From: Streptomyces sp. NBC_00461
GTDB lineage: Bacteria; Actinomycetota; Actinomycetes; Streptomycetales; Streptomycetaceae
Length of the DNA: 64,000 bases
NCBI RefSeq assembly: GCF_036013935.1
Contig: NZ_CP107902.1
Location: 3,567,001-3,631,000 of the forward strand
Direction: 5' to 3'
Shown: positions 1-9,472 of the stretch, piece after piece
Layout of the letters: each line of letters begins with the position of its first letter
Position numbering within the stretch: position 1 is the first letter of the stretch
Translations under genes and position numbers: made by a program
Notes under the pieces: model-generated
What the model was told of the DNA's origin: nothing
What the model saw: only the letters and a program-made list of their open reading frames with translations
Databases searched by the model: none

Positions 1-1114
<1,114 letters not shown>

Positions 1115-1128
1115 GCCCAGATACTCCT

Positions 1129-3015
1129 TCACAGATGGCGGCGTCGGGTGGAGACGTGCCGTTCGTACAGCTCTCGGGCCTTCACCGCTGACGGTCGGGT
1201 CGCGGTCTCGGCCACAGGTACATCCCACCAGGCCTGCGCCGGTGGCGGGCCCGACACAGTGTCGGCCGTTTCGGTCTCGACGTAGACACATGTGGGCGTG
1301 TCGGCGGCGCGGGCCTCGGCGAGCGCCTCCCGAAGATCGGCCACGGTCTTCGCCCGCAGGACGCGCATGCCCAGGCTGGCGGCGTTCGCGGCGAGATCCA
1401 CGGGCAGCGGCGCCCCCGTGTACGTGCCGTCGTGCGACGGGAAGCGGTACGCGGTGCCGAACCGCTCGCCGCCCACCGACTCGGACAGGCCGCCGATGGA
1501 CGCGTACCCGTGGTTCTGCACGAGCAGCACCTTGATCGCGATGCCCTCCTGTACGGCGGTCACGATCTCCGTCGGCATCATCAGGTACGTGCCGTCGCCG
1601 ACCAGCGCCCACACGGGCCGGTCCGGGGCGGCCATCTTCACGCCGATGGAGGCCGGGATCTCGTAGCCCATGCAGGAGTAGCCGTACTCCAGGTGGTACT
1701 GGTCCCGCGAGCGCGCCCGCCACAGTTTGTGCAGGTCGCCGGGGAGGGAGCCGGCCGCATTGATGATCACGTCCGTCTCGTCGACGATCGCGTCCAGCGC
1801 GCCGAGCACCTGCGGCTGCGTCGGCCGTACGTCCGGCTCGTCGGCCTCGTAGCAGGCGTCGACGCGCTGCTCCCAGCGCTCCTTGTCCTCGGTGTACTCC
1901 GTGACGTAGGGCGACTCGACCCGGTGCGCGTGCGTGTCCAGGGCCGCCGTCAGTTCCTGCAGGCCGCTGCGGGCGTCCGCGATCAGCGGCTGACCGGCGA
2001 GCTTGTGGCCGTCGAAGGGCGCGATGTTGAGGTTGAGGAAGCGCACGCCCTGGCCGGAGAAGAGGGTGCCGGAGGCGGTGGTGAAGTCGGTGTAGCGGGT
2101 GCCGACGCCGATCACCAGGTCGGCGGTGCGGGCGAGTTCGTTCGCGGTCGCCGTGCCGGTGTGGCCGATCCCGCCGACGTCCTGCGGGTGGTCGTGACGC
2201 AGGGAGCCCTTGCCGGCCTGGGTGGAGGCGACCGGTATGCCGGTGGTCTCCGCGAACTCGGCGAGAGCCTCCTCGGCGCGGCCGTGGTGGACGCCGCCGC
2301 CCGCGACGACGAGCGGCCTGCGCGCGGCCCTGATCACCCGTACGGCCTCGGCGAGTTCGGCCGGATCGGCACCCGGACGCCGTACGGCCCAGGTGCGCTC
2401 GGCGAAGAACTCGTCCGGCCAGTCGTACGCCTCGGCCTGCACGTCCTGCGGGAGAGCGAGCGTCACGGCGCCGGTCTCGACGGGGTCGGTGAGCACGCGC
2501 ACGGCGTTGAGGGCGGACGGGATCAGGGCTTCCGGGCGTGTGATCCGGTCGAAGTACTTCGACACCGGGCGCAGGCTGTCGTTGACCGACACATCGCAGG
2601 CGTACGGGACTTCGAGCTGCTGGAGGACCGGGTCGGCGGGGCGGCCGGCGAAGACGTCGCCGGGCAGCAGCAGAACGGGCAGGTGGTTGACGGTGGCGAG
2701 GGCGGCGCCCGTGACGAGGTTGGTGGCGCCGGGGCCGATGGAGGTCGTCACGGCGTGCGTGGACAGGCGGCCCGACTGCCGGGCGTAGCCGACCGCCGCG
2801 TGCACCATGGCCTGTTCGTTGCGGCCCTGGTGGAAGGGCATGTCGGCGGAGTACTCGACGAGCGCCTGACCGATTCCGGCCACGTTGCCGTGGCCGAAGA
2901 TGCCCCAGGTCGCGCCGATCAGCCGCTGCCGTACGCCGTCGCGCTCGGTGTACTGGACCGACAGGAAGCGGACGAGTGCCTGCGCGACCGTGAGCCTCGT
3001 CGTTGAGGACGTCAT
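1129..3015 (-). CDS. iolD: 3D-(3,5/4)-trihydroxycyclohexane-1,2-dione acylhydrolase
   Basis: This thiamine-diphosphate enzyme of 628 residues opens the inositol ring by hydrolysing trihydroxycyclohexane-dione to 5-deoxy-glucuronate. The N-terminal domain has the ThDP-activating glutamate in GRNEQAMVHAA, and the C-terminal domain has the GDG...N cofactor motif (VGDGTYLMMP followed by VLLVQNHGY). The length is usual for IolD, longer than acetolactate synthases. I chose ATG at 3015 because it overlaps the iolB stop by four bases (ATGA) and begins the conserved sequence MTSSTTRLTVAQ; an in-frame start further upstream would only add iolB antiphase sequence. Its position between iolB and mmsA supports the call over acetolactate synthase. 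Confidence 0.95.
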   Translation of the reverse strand: MTSSTTRLTVAQALVRFLSVQYTERDGVRQRLIGATWGIFGHGNVAGIGQALVEYSADMPFHQGRNEQAMVHAAVGYARQSGRLSTHAVTTSIGPGATNLVTGAALATVNHLPVLLLPGDVFAGRPADPVLQQLEVPYACDVSVNDSLRPVSKYFDRITRPEALIPSALNAVRVLTDPVETGAVTLALPQDVQAEAYDWPDEFFAERTWAVRRPGADPAELAEAVRVIRAARRPLVVAGGGVHHGRAEEALAEFAETTGIPVASTQAGKGSLRHDHPQDVGGIGHTGTATANELARTADLVIGVGTRYTDFTTASGTLFSGQGVRFLNLNIAPFDGHKLAGQPLIADARSGLQELTAALDTHAHRVESPYVTEYTEDKERWEQRVDACYEADEPDVRPTQPQVLGALDAIVDETDVIINAAGSLPGDLHKLWRARSRDQYHLEYGYSCMGYEIPASIGVKMAAPDRPVWALVGDGTYLMMPTEIVTAVQEGIAIKVLLVQNHGYASIGGLSESVGGERFGTAYRFPSHDGTYTGAPLPVDLAANAASLGMRVLRAKTVADLREALAEARAADTPTCVYVETETADTVSGPPPAQAWWDVPVAETATRPSAVKARELYERHVSTRRRHL

Positions 3016-3839
3016 CGGTAACCCTCCGTATGGTGCGGATGGAAGCAGATCCGCCACTCCCGCGTCTCGCCCGGCCCCGCCATGACATTGAGGTAGTACA
3101 TGTCGTGGCCGGGCTGGGCGATGGACGGGCCGTGCCATCCGTCGGGGACGAGGACGGCGTCGCCGGAGCGGACCTCGGCGAGGACGTCGGATCCGCCCTC
3201 ACGGGAGGGAGATACGCGCTGATAGCCGAACCCGTTCGGTCCGTCGATCTCGAAGTAGTAGATCTCCTCCAGCTCCGCTTCCACACCGGGCCGGTGCTCG
3301 TCGTGCTTGTGCGGCGGGTACGAGGACCAGTTGCCGCCAGGGGTGATCACCTCGACGGCGATGAGCCTGTCGCAGTCGAAGGCGTCGGCCGAGGCGAAGT
3401 TGCGGACATGCCGCAACTGGGCGCCGCTGCCACGCTCTTCGACGGGGACCTCCGGCGCGGGGCCGTAGCGGGCGGGGAGTCGTCGCTCGCACTTCGCTCC
3501 TGCCAGGGCGAAGCGGCCTCCCGCGCCGGAGGCGATCTGGACCCGGGCGTCCAGGGGCACGTACGCGAAGTCGGAGACCGACGCGAACACGCTTTCCCTG
3601 CCCAGGAGTTGGAACTCTTGGTCCGTCTTGTCGTCGGCTGTCCGCACGGTACATGCGCCCTGCAGCGGAAGCACGATCCATTCGCTGTCACCGGTGGTGA
3701 AGGTGTGTGTGCCACCCGGCTCCAGCTCCACGACCCGCAGACTGCTGTACTCCCAGCCGGCCCTTTTGGGGTCGATGTCCAGCACATAGTTGCCGTTCGC
3801 GGTGGTGCCGCGCTCGACGTGCAGCTCGCCCACGGTCAT
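3012..3839 (-). CDS. iolB: 5-deoxy-glucuronate isomerase
   Basis: This cupin-fold isomerase of 275 residues converts 5-deoxy-glucuronate, the IolD product, to 5-keto-2-deoxygluconate, the IolC substrate. The metal-binding stretch PPHKHDEHRPG followed by ELEEIYYFEI is the IolB signature, and the C-terminal half contains VPDGWHGPSIAQPGHDMYYLN, also typical of the family. The start is ATG at 3839, seven bases after the aldolase stop codon. The 3' end overlaps iolD by four bases, indicating translational coupling. The product is cytoplasmic. No frameshift or unusual residue was seen. Confidence 0.94.
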   Translation of the reverse strand: MTVGELHVERGTTANGNYVLDIDPKRAGWEYSSLRVVELEPGGTHTFTTGDSEWIVLPLQGACTVRTADDKTDQEFQLLGRESVFASVSDFAYVPLDARVQIASGAGGRFALAGAKCERRLPARYGPAPEVPVEERGSGAQLRHVRNFASADAFDCDRLIAVEVITPGGNWSSYPPHKHDEHRPGVEAELEEIYYFEIDGPNGFGYQRVSPSREGGSDVLAEVRSGDAVLVPDGWHGPSIAQPGHDMYYLNVMAGPGETREWRICFHPHHTEGYR

Positions 3840-3846
3840 CAGGTCC

Positions 3847-4818
3847 TCACAACAGTCCGACGGCGGTGTCCACTGCGGCGGCCACGTCGCCGTCCGCCGG
3901 GTACAGCAGCGAACGCCCGACCACCAGGCCGCGCACGGTGGGGAGTTGGAGGGCGCCGCGCCACTTCTCGTACGCGCCGTCCTGATCGTCGCCGACCTCG
4001 CCGCCCAGTAGCACGGCGGGCAGCGTCGACGTCGCCATGACCTCGGCCATGTCGTCGGGGTTCTCGGTGACCGGGAGCTTGAGCCAGGTGTAGGCGGAGG
4101 TGCCGCCGAGGCCCGAGGCGATCGCGATGGACTTGGTGACGGCCTCGGCGGACAGGTCGTTGCGCAGCCTGCCCTCGTCGGTACGGCGGCTGATGAACGG
4201 CTCCACGAAGACCGGAAGCCGGCGCGCCGCCATGTCGTCGACGGCGCGGGCGGTCGACTCCAGCGTGGTGAGGGAACCGGGGTCGTCGTAGTCGATGCGC
4301 AGGAGCAGCTTGCCGGCGTCGAAGCCGAGGCGCTGGATGTCCTCGGGGCGGTGGCCGGTGAACCGGTCGTCGAGTTCGAACCGGGCGCCCTGGAGGCCTC
4401 CGCGGTTCATCGAGCCCATGACGACCTTGCCGTCGAGGGCGCCGAGGAGGAGCAGGTCGTCGAGGATGTCGGCGGTGGCGAGGACACCGTCGACGCCGGG
4501 GCGGGAGAGGGCGAGGCAGAGGCGTTCGAGCAGGTCGGCACGGTTGGCCATGGCGAGTGGGCGGTCGCCGACGCCGAGCGCGCCGCGGGCCGGGTGGTCG
4601 GCGGCGACGATCATCAGCCGGCCGGAGTCGCTCAGCTGCAGCCTGCGGGTGCGGCGGGCCGCGGCCTCGGCGATCGCCTCGGGGCGGTGGGCGCGGATGC
4701 GGACGAGTTCGGTGACGTCCACGCTCCGGCTCTTCGCGGACGCCGGCGTCACGGTCACGCCCAGGCAGCCCGTGTCGCCCGTCTCGTCCACGCCCTTGCG
4801 GCGCCGGCGCGTACTCAC
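3847..4818 (-). CDS. DeoC/Cgl0158-type class I aldolase of the inositol pathway
   Basis: This 323-residue TIM-barrel protein belongs to the deoxyribose-phosphate aldolase-like Cgl0158 group found in actinobacterial iol clusters. Visible features are the ADHPARGALGVGD segment near the N-terminus, VVMGSMNRGG, and LKLPVTENPDD, whose lysine is a likely Schiff-base residue. From its place between iolC and iolB I infer that it cleaves 2-deoxy-5-keto-gluconate-6-phosphate, the IolC product, replacing the IolJ aldolase of Bacillus; this is inference. I chose GTG at 4818 because it overlaps the iolC stop (GTGA); an in-frame start at 4881 would lie deep inside iolC. Confidence 0.85.
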   Translation of the reverse strand: MSTRRRRKGVDETGDTGCLGVTVTPASAKSRSVDVTELVRIRAHRPEAIAEAAARRTRRLQLSDSGRLMIVAADHPARGALGVGDRPLAMANRADLLERLCLALSRPGVDGVLATADILDDLLLLGALDGKVVMGSMNRGGLQGARFELDDRFTGHRPEDIQRLGFDAGKLLLRIDYDDPGSLTTLESTARAVDDMAARRLPVFVEPFISRRTDEGRLRNDLSAEAVTKSIAIASGLGGTSAYTWLKLPVTENPDDMAEVMATSTLPAVLLGGEVGDDQDGAYEKWRGALQLPTVRGLVVGRSLLYPADGDVAAAVDTAVGLL

Positions 4819-5783
4819 AGCACCGCTCCGGCCTTGAGGGCGACGTCGATCTCGTCGGTGGTCGGCATGGCGGAGGAGCACTCCAGGCGGGAGGCGACGA
4901 TCGCGCCGGCCGCGTTGGCGTGCCGCATGATCGTCTCCAGGTCGTGGCCCTCCAGCAGTCCGTGGCAGAGGGAGCCACCGAAGGCGTCACCGGCGCCGAG
5001 ACCGTTGAGGACGTTGACCGGCAGGGGCGGGACCTCGGCCGACTCGCCCTTGCTGTTGACGGCGAGGACGCCCTTGGGGCCCTGCTTGACGACGGCGAGT
5101 TCGACGCCCGCGTCCAGCAACGCCTCGGCGGCGGCCCGCGGTTCACGCACTCCGGTCGCGACCTCCACCTCGTCGAGGTTGCCGACCGCGACGGTGGTGT
5201 GGCGCAGGGCCTCCTGGTAGAAGGGGCGGGCGGAGGCGGCCGGACCGCGCCCGGCTGTGCCCTTCCAGAACATGGGGCGCCAGTCGAGGTCGAAGACCGT
5301 CGTACCGGCCTTGGCGCGGTGGGCGAGGGCCGCGAGCGTCGCCGTGCGGCTGGGCTCCTCGCTCAGGCCGGTGCCGGTGACCCAGAAGACACGGGTGTCG
5401 TGGATGGCGTCGAGGTCCAGCTCGTGGGCGTCGATCTCCAGGTCGGGGGCCTTGGGCAGGCGGTAGAAGTAGAGCGGGAAGTCGTCCGGCGGGAAGACCT
5501 CGCAGAAGGTGACCGGGGTGGGCAGGCCCGGGACCGGGGTCACCCAGCGGTCGTCGACGCCGAAGCCCCGGAGTGCCTCGTGGAGGTAGGTGCCGAAGGG
5601 GTCATCGCCGGTGCGCGTGATCACCGCCGTACGGCGTCCGAGGCGGGCCGCGGCGACCGCCACGTTCGTCGCCGAGCCGCCGAGGAACTTGCCGAAGCTC
5701 GTCACCTGCGGCAGCGGGACGCCGGTCTGGAGCGGATACAGGTCCACTCCGATCCGCCCCATGGTGATCAGGTCGTACGCCAT
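4815..5783 (-). CDS. iolC: 5-dehydro-2-deoxygluconokinase, PfkB family
   Basis: This sugar kinase of 322 residues phosphorylates 5-keto-2-deoxygluconate. It starts MAYDLITMGRIGVDLYP, contains the PfkB N-terminal glycine segment FGKFLGGSATNVAVAAARLG, and ends with the PfkB signature NGLGAGDAFGGSLCHG, which holds the catalytic aspartate. The ATG at 5783 has the good ribosome site GAAGGGA eight bases upstream. It is the first gene of the minus-strand iol operon, and the aldolase gene starts inside its stop codon. The LacI-type operator at 5874-5889 lies about 90 bases upstream and probably controls it. Confidence 0.93.
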   Translation of the reverse strand: MAYDLITMGRIGVDLYPLQTGVPLPQVTSFGKFLGGSATNVAVAAARLGRRTAVITRTGDDPFGTYLHEALRGFGVDDRWVTPVPGLPTPVTFCEVFPPDDFPLYFYRLPKAPDLEIDAHELDLDAIHDTRVFWVTGTGLSEEPSRTATLAALAHRAKAGTTVFDLDWRPMFWKGTAGRGPAASARPFYQEALRHTTVAVGNLDEVEVATGVREPRAAAEALLDAGVELAVVKQGPKGVLAVNSKGESAEVPPLPVNVLNGLGAGDAFGGSLCHGLLEGHDLETIMRHANAAGAIVASRLECSSAMPTTDEIDVALKAGAVL

Positions 5784-5873
5784 CGACTTCCCTTCGTCAC
5801 AGCTCTCTCCGCGTTTTTAAACCCCCGCACCGAGCCCTGTCAATGTTTTGTCCAGACATACGGACGACAGCTT

Positions 5874-5889
5874 GACAGCGCTTGCTGTC
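5874..5889. promoter_or_regulatory. LacI-type operator in the iolC / isomerase divergent promoter region
   Basis: The sequence GACAGCGCTTGCTGTC has six-base inverted arms (GACAGC/GCTGTC) around a four-base centre, the size and style of LacI-family operators. Its complement contains the 12-mer ACAGCAAGCGCT, which recurs exactly at 29178-29189 upstream of the Gfo/Idh operon. It sits between divergent genes starting at 5783 and 5908 and could control both. Confidence 0.65.
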
Positions 5890-5907
5890 GCCCGGAAGCT
5901 GACCGCC

Positions 5908-6825
5908 ATGACGTCCTTGCCGCCTCAGTCCTCACTGTCCCGCATCCGCGTCGGATCGGCGCCCGACTCCTGGGGCGTCTGGTTCCCGGACGACCCGCGG
6001 CAGGTCCCCTGGCAGCGCTTCCTCGACGAGGTCTCGCAGTCCGGCTACGAGTGGATCGAGCTGGGTCCGTACGGGTACCTGCCGACCGACCCCGCCGTGC
6101 TCACCGAGGAGACGGCCCGCCGTGGCCTGAAGGTGTCGGCCGGCACGGTGTTCACGGGCCTGCACCACGGCGAGGCGGTGTGGGAGAAGACCTGGGCCCA
6201 CGTGGCCGACAACGCGGTGCTCGCACAGGCCATGGGTGCGTCTCACCTGGTGGTCATCCCGTCCTTCTGGCGGGACGACAAGACCGGCGAGGTGCTGGAG
6301 CCGGACACGCTGACGCCCGAGCAGTGGCGCAACCTGACCTCGCTGACGGAACGGCTGGGGCGGGAGGTGCGGGAGCGGTACGGGCTGCAGATCGTCGTCC
6401 ACCCGCATGCCGACACGCACGTCGACAGCGAGGAGAACGTCGTCCGGTTCCTGGACGGGACGGACTCCGACCTGGTCTCGCTGTGCCTGGACACGGGGCA
6501 CTACGCGTACTGCGGCGGCGACAGCGTCAAGCTGATCGAGACCTACGGGGAGCGGATCGGGTATCTGCACCTCAAGCAGGTGGATCCGGAGATCCTGGCG
6601 GACGTGCGGGCCGATCAGGTTCCGTTCGGGCCGGCCGTCGCGCGCGGTGTGATGTGTGAACCGCCCGCCGGGGTGCCCGCGTTGGGCCCGGTGCTGGAGG
6701 CCGCGCAGAAGCTGGACGTGGATCTCTTCGCGATCGTGGAGCAGGACATGTACCCGTGCGAGCCGGACGTTCCGCTGCCCATCGCGCAGCGGACGCGGGC
6801 GTTCCTCCGGTCCTGCGGGGCGTAG
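5908..6825 (+). CDS. Sugar phosphate isomerase/epimerase, IolE/IolI-like TIM barrel
   Basis: This 305-residue AP-endonuclease-2-type TIM barrel lies divergent from the iol operon. The N-terminus SAPDSWGVWFPDD and the metal-site segments (VVHPHADTHVDSE, LCLDTGHYAYCGGD, YLHLKQVD, IVEQDM) are those of the IolE/IolI/IolH superfamily. Because the adjacent operon lacks inosose dehydratase and inosose isomerase genes, I infer a role as inosose dehydratase or isomerase, but which reaction is not decided by sequence. I chose ATG at 5908; an in-frame start at 5848 would overlap the likely operator. A hairpin at 6844-6874 follows the stop. Confidence 0.82.
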   Translation: MTSLPPQSSLSRIRVGSAPDSWGVWFPDDPRQVPWQRFLDEVSQSGYEWIELGPYGYLPTDPAVLTEETARRGLKVSAGTVFTGLHHGEAVWEKTWAHVADNAVLAQAMGASHLVVIPSFWRDDKTGEVLEPDTLTPEQWRNLTSLTERLGREVRERYGLQIVVHPHADTHVDSEENVVRFLDGTDSDLVSLCLDTGHYAYCGGDSVKLIETYGERIGYLHLKQVDPEILADVRADQVPFGPAVARGVMCEPPAGVPALGPVLEAAQKLDVDLFAIVEQDMYPCEPDVPLPIAQRTRAFLRSCGA

Positions 6826-6843
6826 CCGCCGACCGCGCCCGCG

Positions 6844-6874
6844 TGGCGGTGTCGCACGCGCCGTAGCACCGCCA
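6844..6874 (+). terminator. Possible terminator hairpin after the isomerase gene
   Basis: TGGCGGTG (6844-6851) pairs with CACCGCCA (6867-6874) across a 15-base loop, 18 bases after the stop. There is no U tract, so this is a weak call. The rest of 6875-7139 holds no gene; it has repeats of CGTGTCACA (from about 6938 and 6962) that could be protein-binding sites. Confidence 0.35.
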
Positions 6875-7139
6875 AGGGGAGGCGGGGGAACCGGTGTCAA
6901 CGCGCCGCGCCTTCGAGCCCGCGCACGCCTTTGCGGCACTCGTGTCACAAAACACCCCCTCCGTGTCACACATGTCCCGTGTACGCGGGAATTGCGTCAC
7001 ACCCGGCCCACAGGCCCTGACCTCCCCTCACGCTCCGTCGTTGACGGGGGCGCAGGATCTGTGATCGCCAGCGCAGCGCCCGGCTCCCCCGACGGCCGCC
7101 CCCGGCCGCCCCCGCGGCGCGCGCAGGGAGGTGCTACCC

Positions 7140-7340
7140 ATGACCGACCGAAGGCTCTGGTCGTACAAGGAGATCGCGGCGCACATCAAGGTGCAGCCGG
7201 ACACCGTGCGGTCCTACCGCAAGCACGGGCTGCTCCCGCCGCCCGACCACGTCGAGGGCGGAAAGCCCTTCTGGTACGCGGACACGGTCCGGGCGTGGGT
7301 CGCCTCCAGGCCCGGAAACCGCGGCCGAAGAGAGGACTGA
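7140..7340 (+). CDS. Small helix-turn-helix DNA-binding protein
   Basis: This 66-residue protein consists almost entirely of a MerR/excisionase-like winged helix-turn-helix: WSYKEIAAHIKVQPDTVRSY forms the HTH, followed by KHGLLPPPDHVEGGKPFW as wing. ATG at 7140 is preceded by GGGAGG about six bases upstream. Similar free-standing HTH proteins are common in Streptomyces chromosomes and phage-derived islands; no integrase is seen nearby, so an excisionase role is not supported. The function is probably local transcription control, and the targets are unknown. Confidence 0.75.
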   Translation: MTDRRLWSYKEIAAHIKVQPDTVRSYRKHGLLPPPDHVEGGKPFWYADTVRAWVASRPGNRGRRED

Positions 7341-7371
7341 CCTGCCGCGGCCGTCCTCCCGAAAACCACCT

Positions 7372-7396
7372 GTGCCCCACCGTCCCCGTGGGGCAC
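7372..7396. terminator. Perfect 9-bp hairpin between the HTH gene and the GNAT gene
   Basis: GTGCCCCAC (7372-7380) and GTGGGGCAC (7388-7396) form a perfect stem with a seven-base loop. It ends nine bases before the GNAT start codon, which has no recognisable Shine-Dalgarno site. It may end the upstream transcript or fold in the 5' leader of the GNAT mRNA. Confidence 0.5.
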
Positions 7397-7405
7397 GGTT
7401 GTCCC

Positions 7406-7969
7406 ATGAGCTTCTCCGTCAAGCCCGTTCTCACGGGTGCCAGGACCGAACTGCGGCCGTTCACCGAGGCCGACGCCGACGTCATGTGGGAGATCATGGA
7501 GGACCCGGACGTCCTCCGCTTCACCGGCGAACCCCCGCGTGAACTCACCTTGGAGCACCTACGGTCCTGGTACGGCTCCCGGGCCGCTCAGCCCGACCGC
7601 CTCGACCTCGCCGTCACCGACCGCGCCACCGGCGAACTCGTCGGCGAGGTCGTCCTGTACGAATGGGATCCGCAGGACCTCAGCTGTACGTTCCGCACCC
7701 TGATCGGCCCGCGCGGCCGCGACCGCGGTCTCGGAACCGAGGCCACCCGGCTCGTCGTCCGCCACGCCTTCGAGCAACTCGGCCTGCACCGGATCCAGTT
7801 GGAGGCGTACGGCCACAACCGCCGGGCCCTGCACGTGTACGAGAAGGCCGGGTTCGTGGTGGAGGGGATCCGGCGGGACGTCGAGTTGCGCGACGGCGAG
7901 TGGGTCGACGAGGTGATCATGGGCATCCTCGACCGTGACTGGGCCGCTCTCAGTTCCACGGCTCGATGA
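7406..7969 (+). CDS. GNAT family N-acetyltransferase (RimJ/RimL type)
   Basis: This 187-residue acetyltransferase resembles the RimJ/RimL group. [21 protein letters not shown] is the usual N-terminal strand-helix, and [21 protein letters not shown] holds the acetyl-CoA-binding loop. The C-terminus [20 protein letters not shown] is also standard. The start at 7406 lacks a clear ribosome site and is shortly preceded by a hairpin, so it may be leaderless. Its 3' end overlaps the convergent alcohol dehydrogenase gene by 20 bases. The acceptor substrate (protein N-terminus, antibiotic or polyamine) is unknown. Confidence 0.85.
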   Translation: MSFSVKPVLTGARTELRPFTEADADVMWEIMEDPDVLRFTGEPPRELTLEHLRSWYGSRAAQPDRLDLAVTDRATGELVGEVVLYEWDPQDLSCTFRTLIGPRGRDRGLGTEATRLVVRHAFEQLGLHRIQLEAYGHNRRALHVYEKAGFVVEGIRRDVELRDGEWVDEVIMGILDRDWAALSSTAR

Positions 7970-8993
7970 CCGTCACCCCGGCTCCCGGCGCCGTCCCCAT
8001 CGCCGCCAGCGCCGCCGGTGCGGCGTCCAGGGTGATGTGCGAGGTCACCAGGAGGTCGGGGCGCAGCACGCCGGCCCTCACCAGCTCCAGCATCGGCGGG
8101 TAGGTGTGCGCCGCCATGCCGTGGCTGCCGAGGAGTTCGAGCTCCAGGGCGATCGCGCGGGCCATCGGGACGGGGGTCGTGCCGGTGGGTGAGGGGAGCA
8201 GGCCCACCTGGACGTGGCGGCCACGGCGACGCAGGCCGTTCACGGAGGCGGCGCAGGTGAGGGGCGAGCCCAGGGCGTCGAGGGACAGCTGGGCGCCACC
8301 CCCGGTCAGCTCCCGGACCGCCGCGGCCGTGTCCGTCGTGTCCGACCCGTCCACGCACTCCGCCGCGCCGAACTTCCGCGCCAGGTCCAGGGCTCCGGGC
8401 GATACGTCGACCGCGATCACCCGCGCCCCCGAGGCCGCCGCGATCATCACCGCGGACAGGCCCACGCCTCCGCAGCCGTGCACCGCGACCCACTCCCCCG
8501 CCGCCACCCGGCCCTGCTGCACGACCGCGCGGAACGCGGTGGCGAACCGGCAGCCCAACCCCGCGGCCGTGGCGAACGACAGCTCCTCGGGTACGGCGAC
8601 GAGGTTCACGTCGGCGTGGTCCAGCGCCACGTACTGCGCGAACGAACCCCAGTGCGTGAAGCCGGGCTGCGTCTGACGCTCGCACACCTGCTGGTCACCG
8701 GCCGCACATGCCGCGCAGCCGCCGCAGGCGCACACGAACGGGACGGTCACCCGGTCGCCGGGGTGCCAGTTGCCCACGCCGGGACCCACCGCCTCCACCA
8801 CACCGGCGAGTTCGTGTCCGGGCACGTGCGGGAGGGCGATGTCCGGGTCGTGGCCCTGCCAGCCGTGCCAGTCGCTGCGGCAGAGGCCCGTGGCCTCGAC
8901 CTTCACGACGACCCCGTGTCCGGCGGGCCGAGGGTCCGTCACGTCACGTACCTCGGCCGGCTCCCCGTACTGCTCGAACACCACTGCCCGCAT
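7950..8993 (-). CDS. Zinc-dependent alcohol dehydrogenase
   Basis: This medium-chain dehydrogenase has 347 residues. Catalytic zinc residues lie in [13 protein letters not shown] and [11 protein letters not shown], and the structural zinc loop [17 protein letters not shown] carries four cysteines. The Rossmann segment [15 protein letters not shown] gives the NAD(P) site. ATG at 8993 was chosen because GGGAG lies five bases before it and [12 protein letters not shown] is the family N-terminus; starts at 9005-9008 are less likely. The neighbours do not indicate a substrate. It converges on, and overlaps, the GNAT gene. Confidence 0.88.
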   Translation of the reverse strand: MRAVVFEQYGEPAEVRDVTDPRPAGHGVVVKVEATGLCRSDWHGWQGHDPDIALPHVPGHELAGVVEAVGPGVGNWHPGDRVTVPFVCACGGCAACAAGDQQVCERQTQPGFTHWGSFAQYVALDHADVNLVAVPEELSFATAAGLGCRFATAFRAVVQQGRVAAGEWVAVHGCGGVGLSAVMIAAASGARVIAVDVSPGALDLARKFGAAECVDGSDTTDTAAAVRELTGGGAQLSLDALGSPLTCAASVNGLRRRGRHVQVGLLPSPTGTTPVPMARAIALELELLGSHGMAAHTYPPMLELVRAGVLRPDLLVTSHITLDAAPAALAAMGTAPGAGVTVIEPWN

Positions 8994-9130
8994 GTGCGCT
9001 CCCATCACCGTCCGTGGCTACGGGTACATCGTGGCCGGTCCCGCCGTTCCGCGCGCCCGTGTCGGGGCGATCTCGGGGCGCTCATCGTCTGCGACGCGGA
9101 CGTCACCACGACCCCGGACCTGATGGAAAA

Positions 9131-9147
9131 ATACCCCCTAGGGGTAT
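9131..9147. promoter_or_regulatory. CsoR-type copper operator
   Basis: ATACCCCCTAGGGGTAT is the G/C-tract dyad bound by CsoR, the Cu(I)-sensing repressor, in actinobacteria. It lies 66 bases before the copZ start. Copper binding by CsoR should release it and induce copZ-copA. No csoR gene is in the window, so the repressor must be encoded elsewhere. Confidence 0.85.
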
Positions 9148-9212
9148 AGCCTTGGAGAGTGGAAGGCCCCCGTGGGCCCTTCAGCCCCACACACCTCGAC
9201 GAGGAGAACGAC

Positions 9213-9452
9213 ATGACCACCCAGACCGACACCTCGGGCACCGTCACCGCCGTCTACAAGGTAAGCGGGATGAGCTGCGGACACTGCGAGGGTTCCGTCT
9301 CCGGTGAGATCCGGGAGCTTCCCGGCGTCAGCTCGGTGACGGCCGTCGCCGCGTCCGGTGAGGTCACCGTCGTCTCCACCGCCCCCCTCGACCAGGCCGC
9401 CGTGCGCGCGGCGGTGGACGAGGCGGGCTTCGAACTCGTCGGCCAGGTCTGA
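9213..9452 (+). CDS. copZ: Copper chaperone, CopZ type
   Basis: This 79-residue heavy-metal-associated domain protein carries Cu(I) in the cytoplasm to the CopA ATPase. The metal site is GMSCGHC (Cys22, Cys25), embedded in the usual beta-alpha-beta-beta-alpha-beta pattern ending [12 protein letters not shown] at 9213 (MTTQTDTSG) is preceded by GAGGAGAACGAC; an in-frame start at 9159 would extend toward the operator without homology. It lies 20 bases upstream of copA in a two-gene operon under the CsoR box. Confidence 0.92.
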   Translation: MTTQTDTSGTVTAVYKVSGMSCGHCEGSVSGEIRELPGVSSVTAVAASGEVTVVSTAPLDQAAVRAAVDEAGFELVGQV

Positions 9453-9472
9453 CCGGAAGCCGGGTACCCGAG

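Noticed and set aside
1129..3015. Acetolactate synthase as identity of the iolD gene
   Set aside because: Length and the flanking iolB, iolC and mmsA genes fit IolD; no ilvN-type small subunit gene is present.
7140..7340. Phage excisionase and an integrated element
   Set aside because: No integrase, tRNA gene or attachment repeats lie nearby, and the flanking genes are ordinary chromosomal genes.
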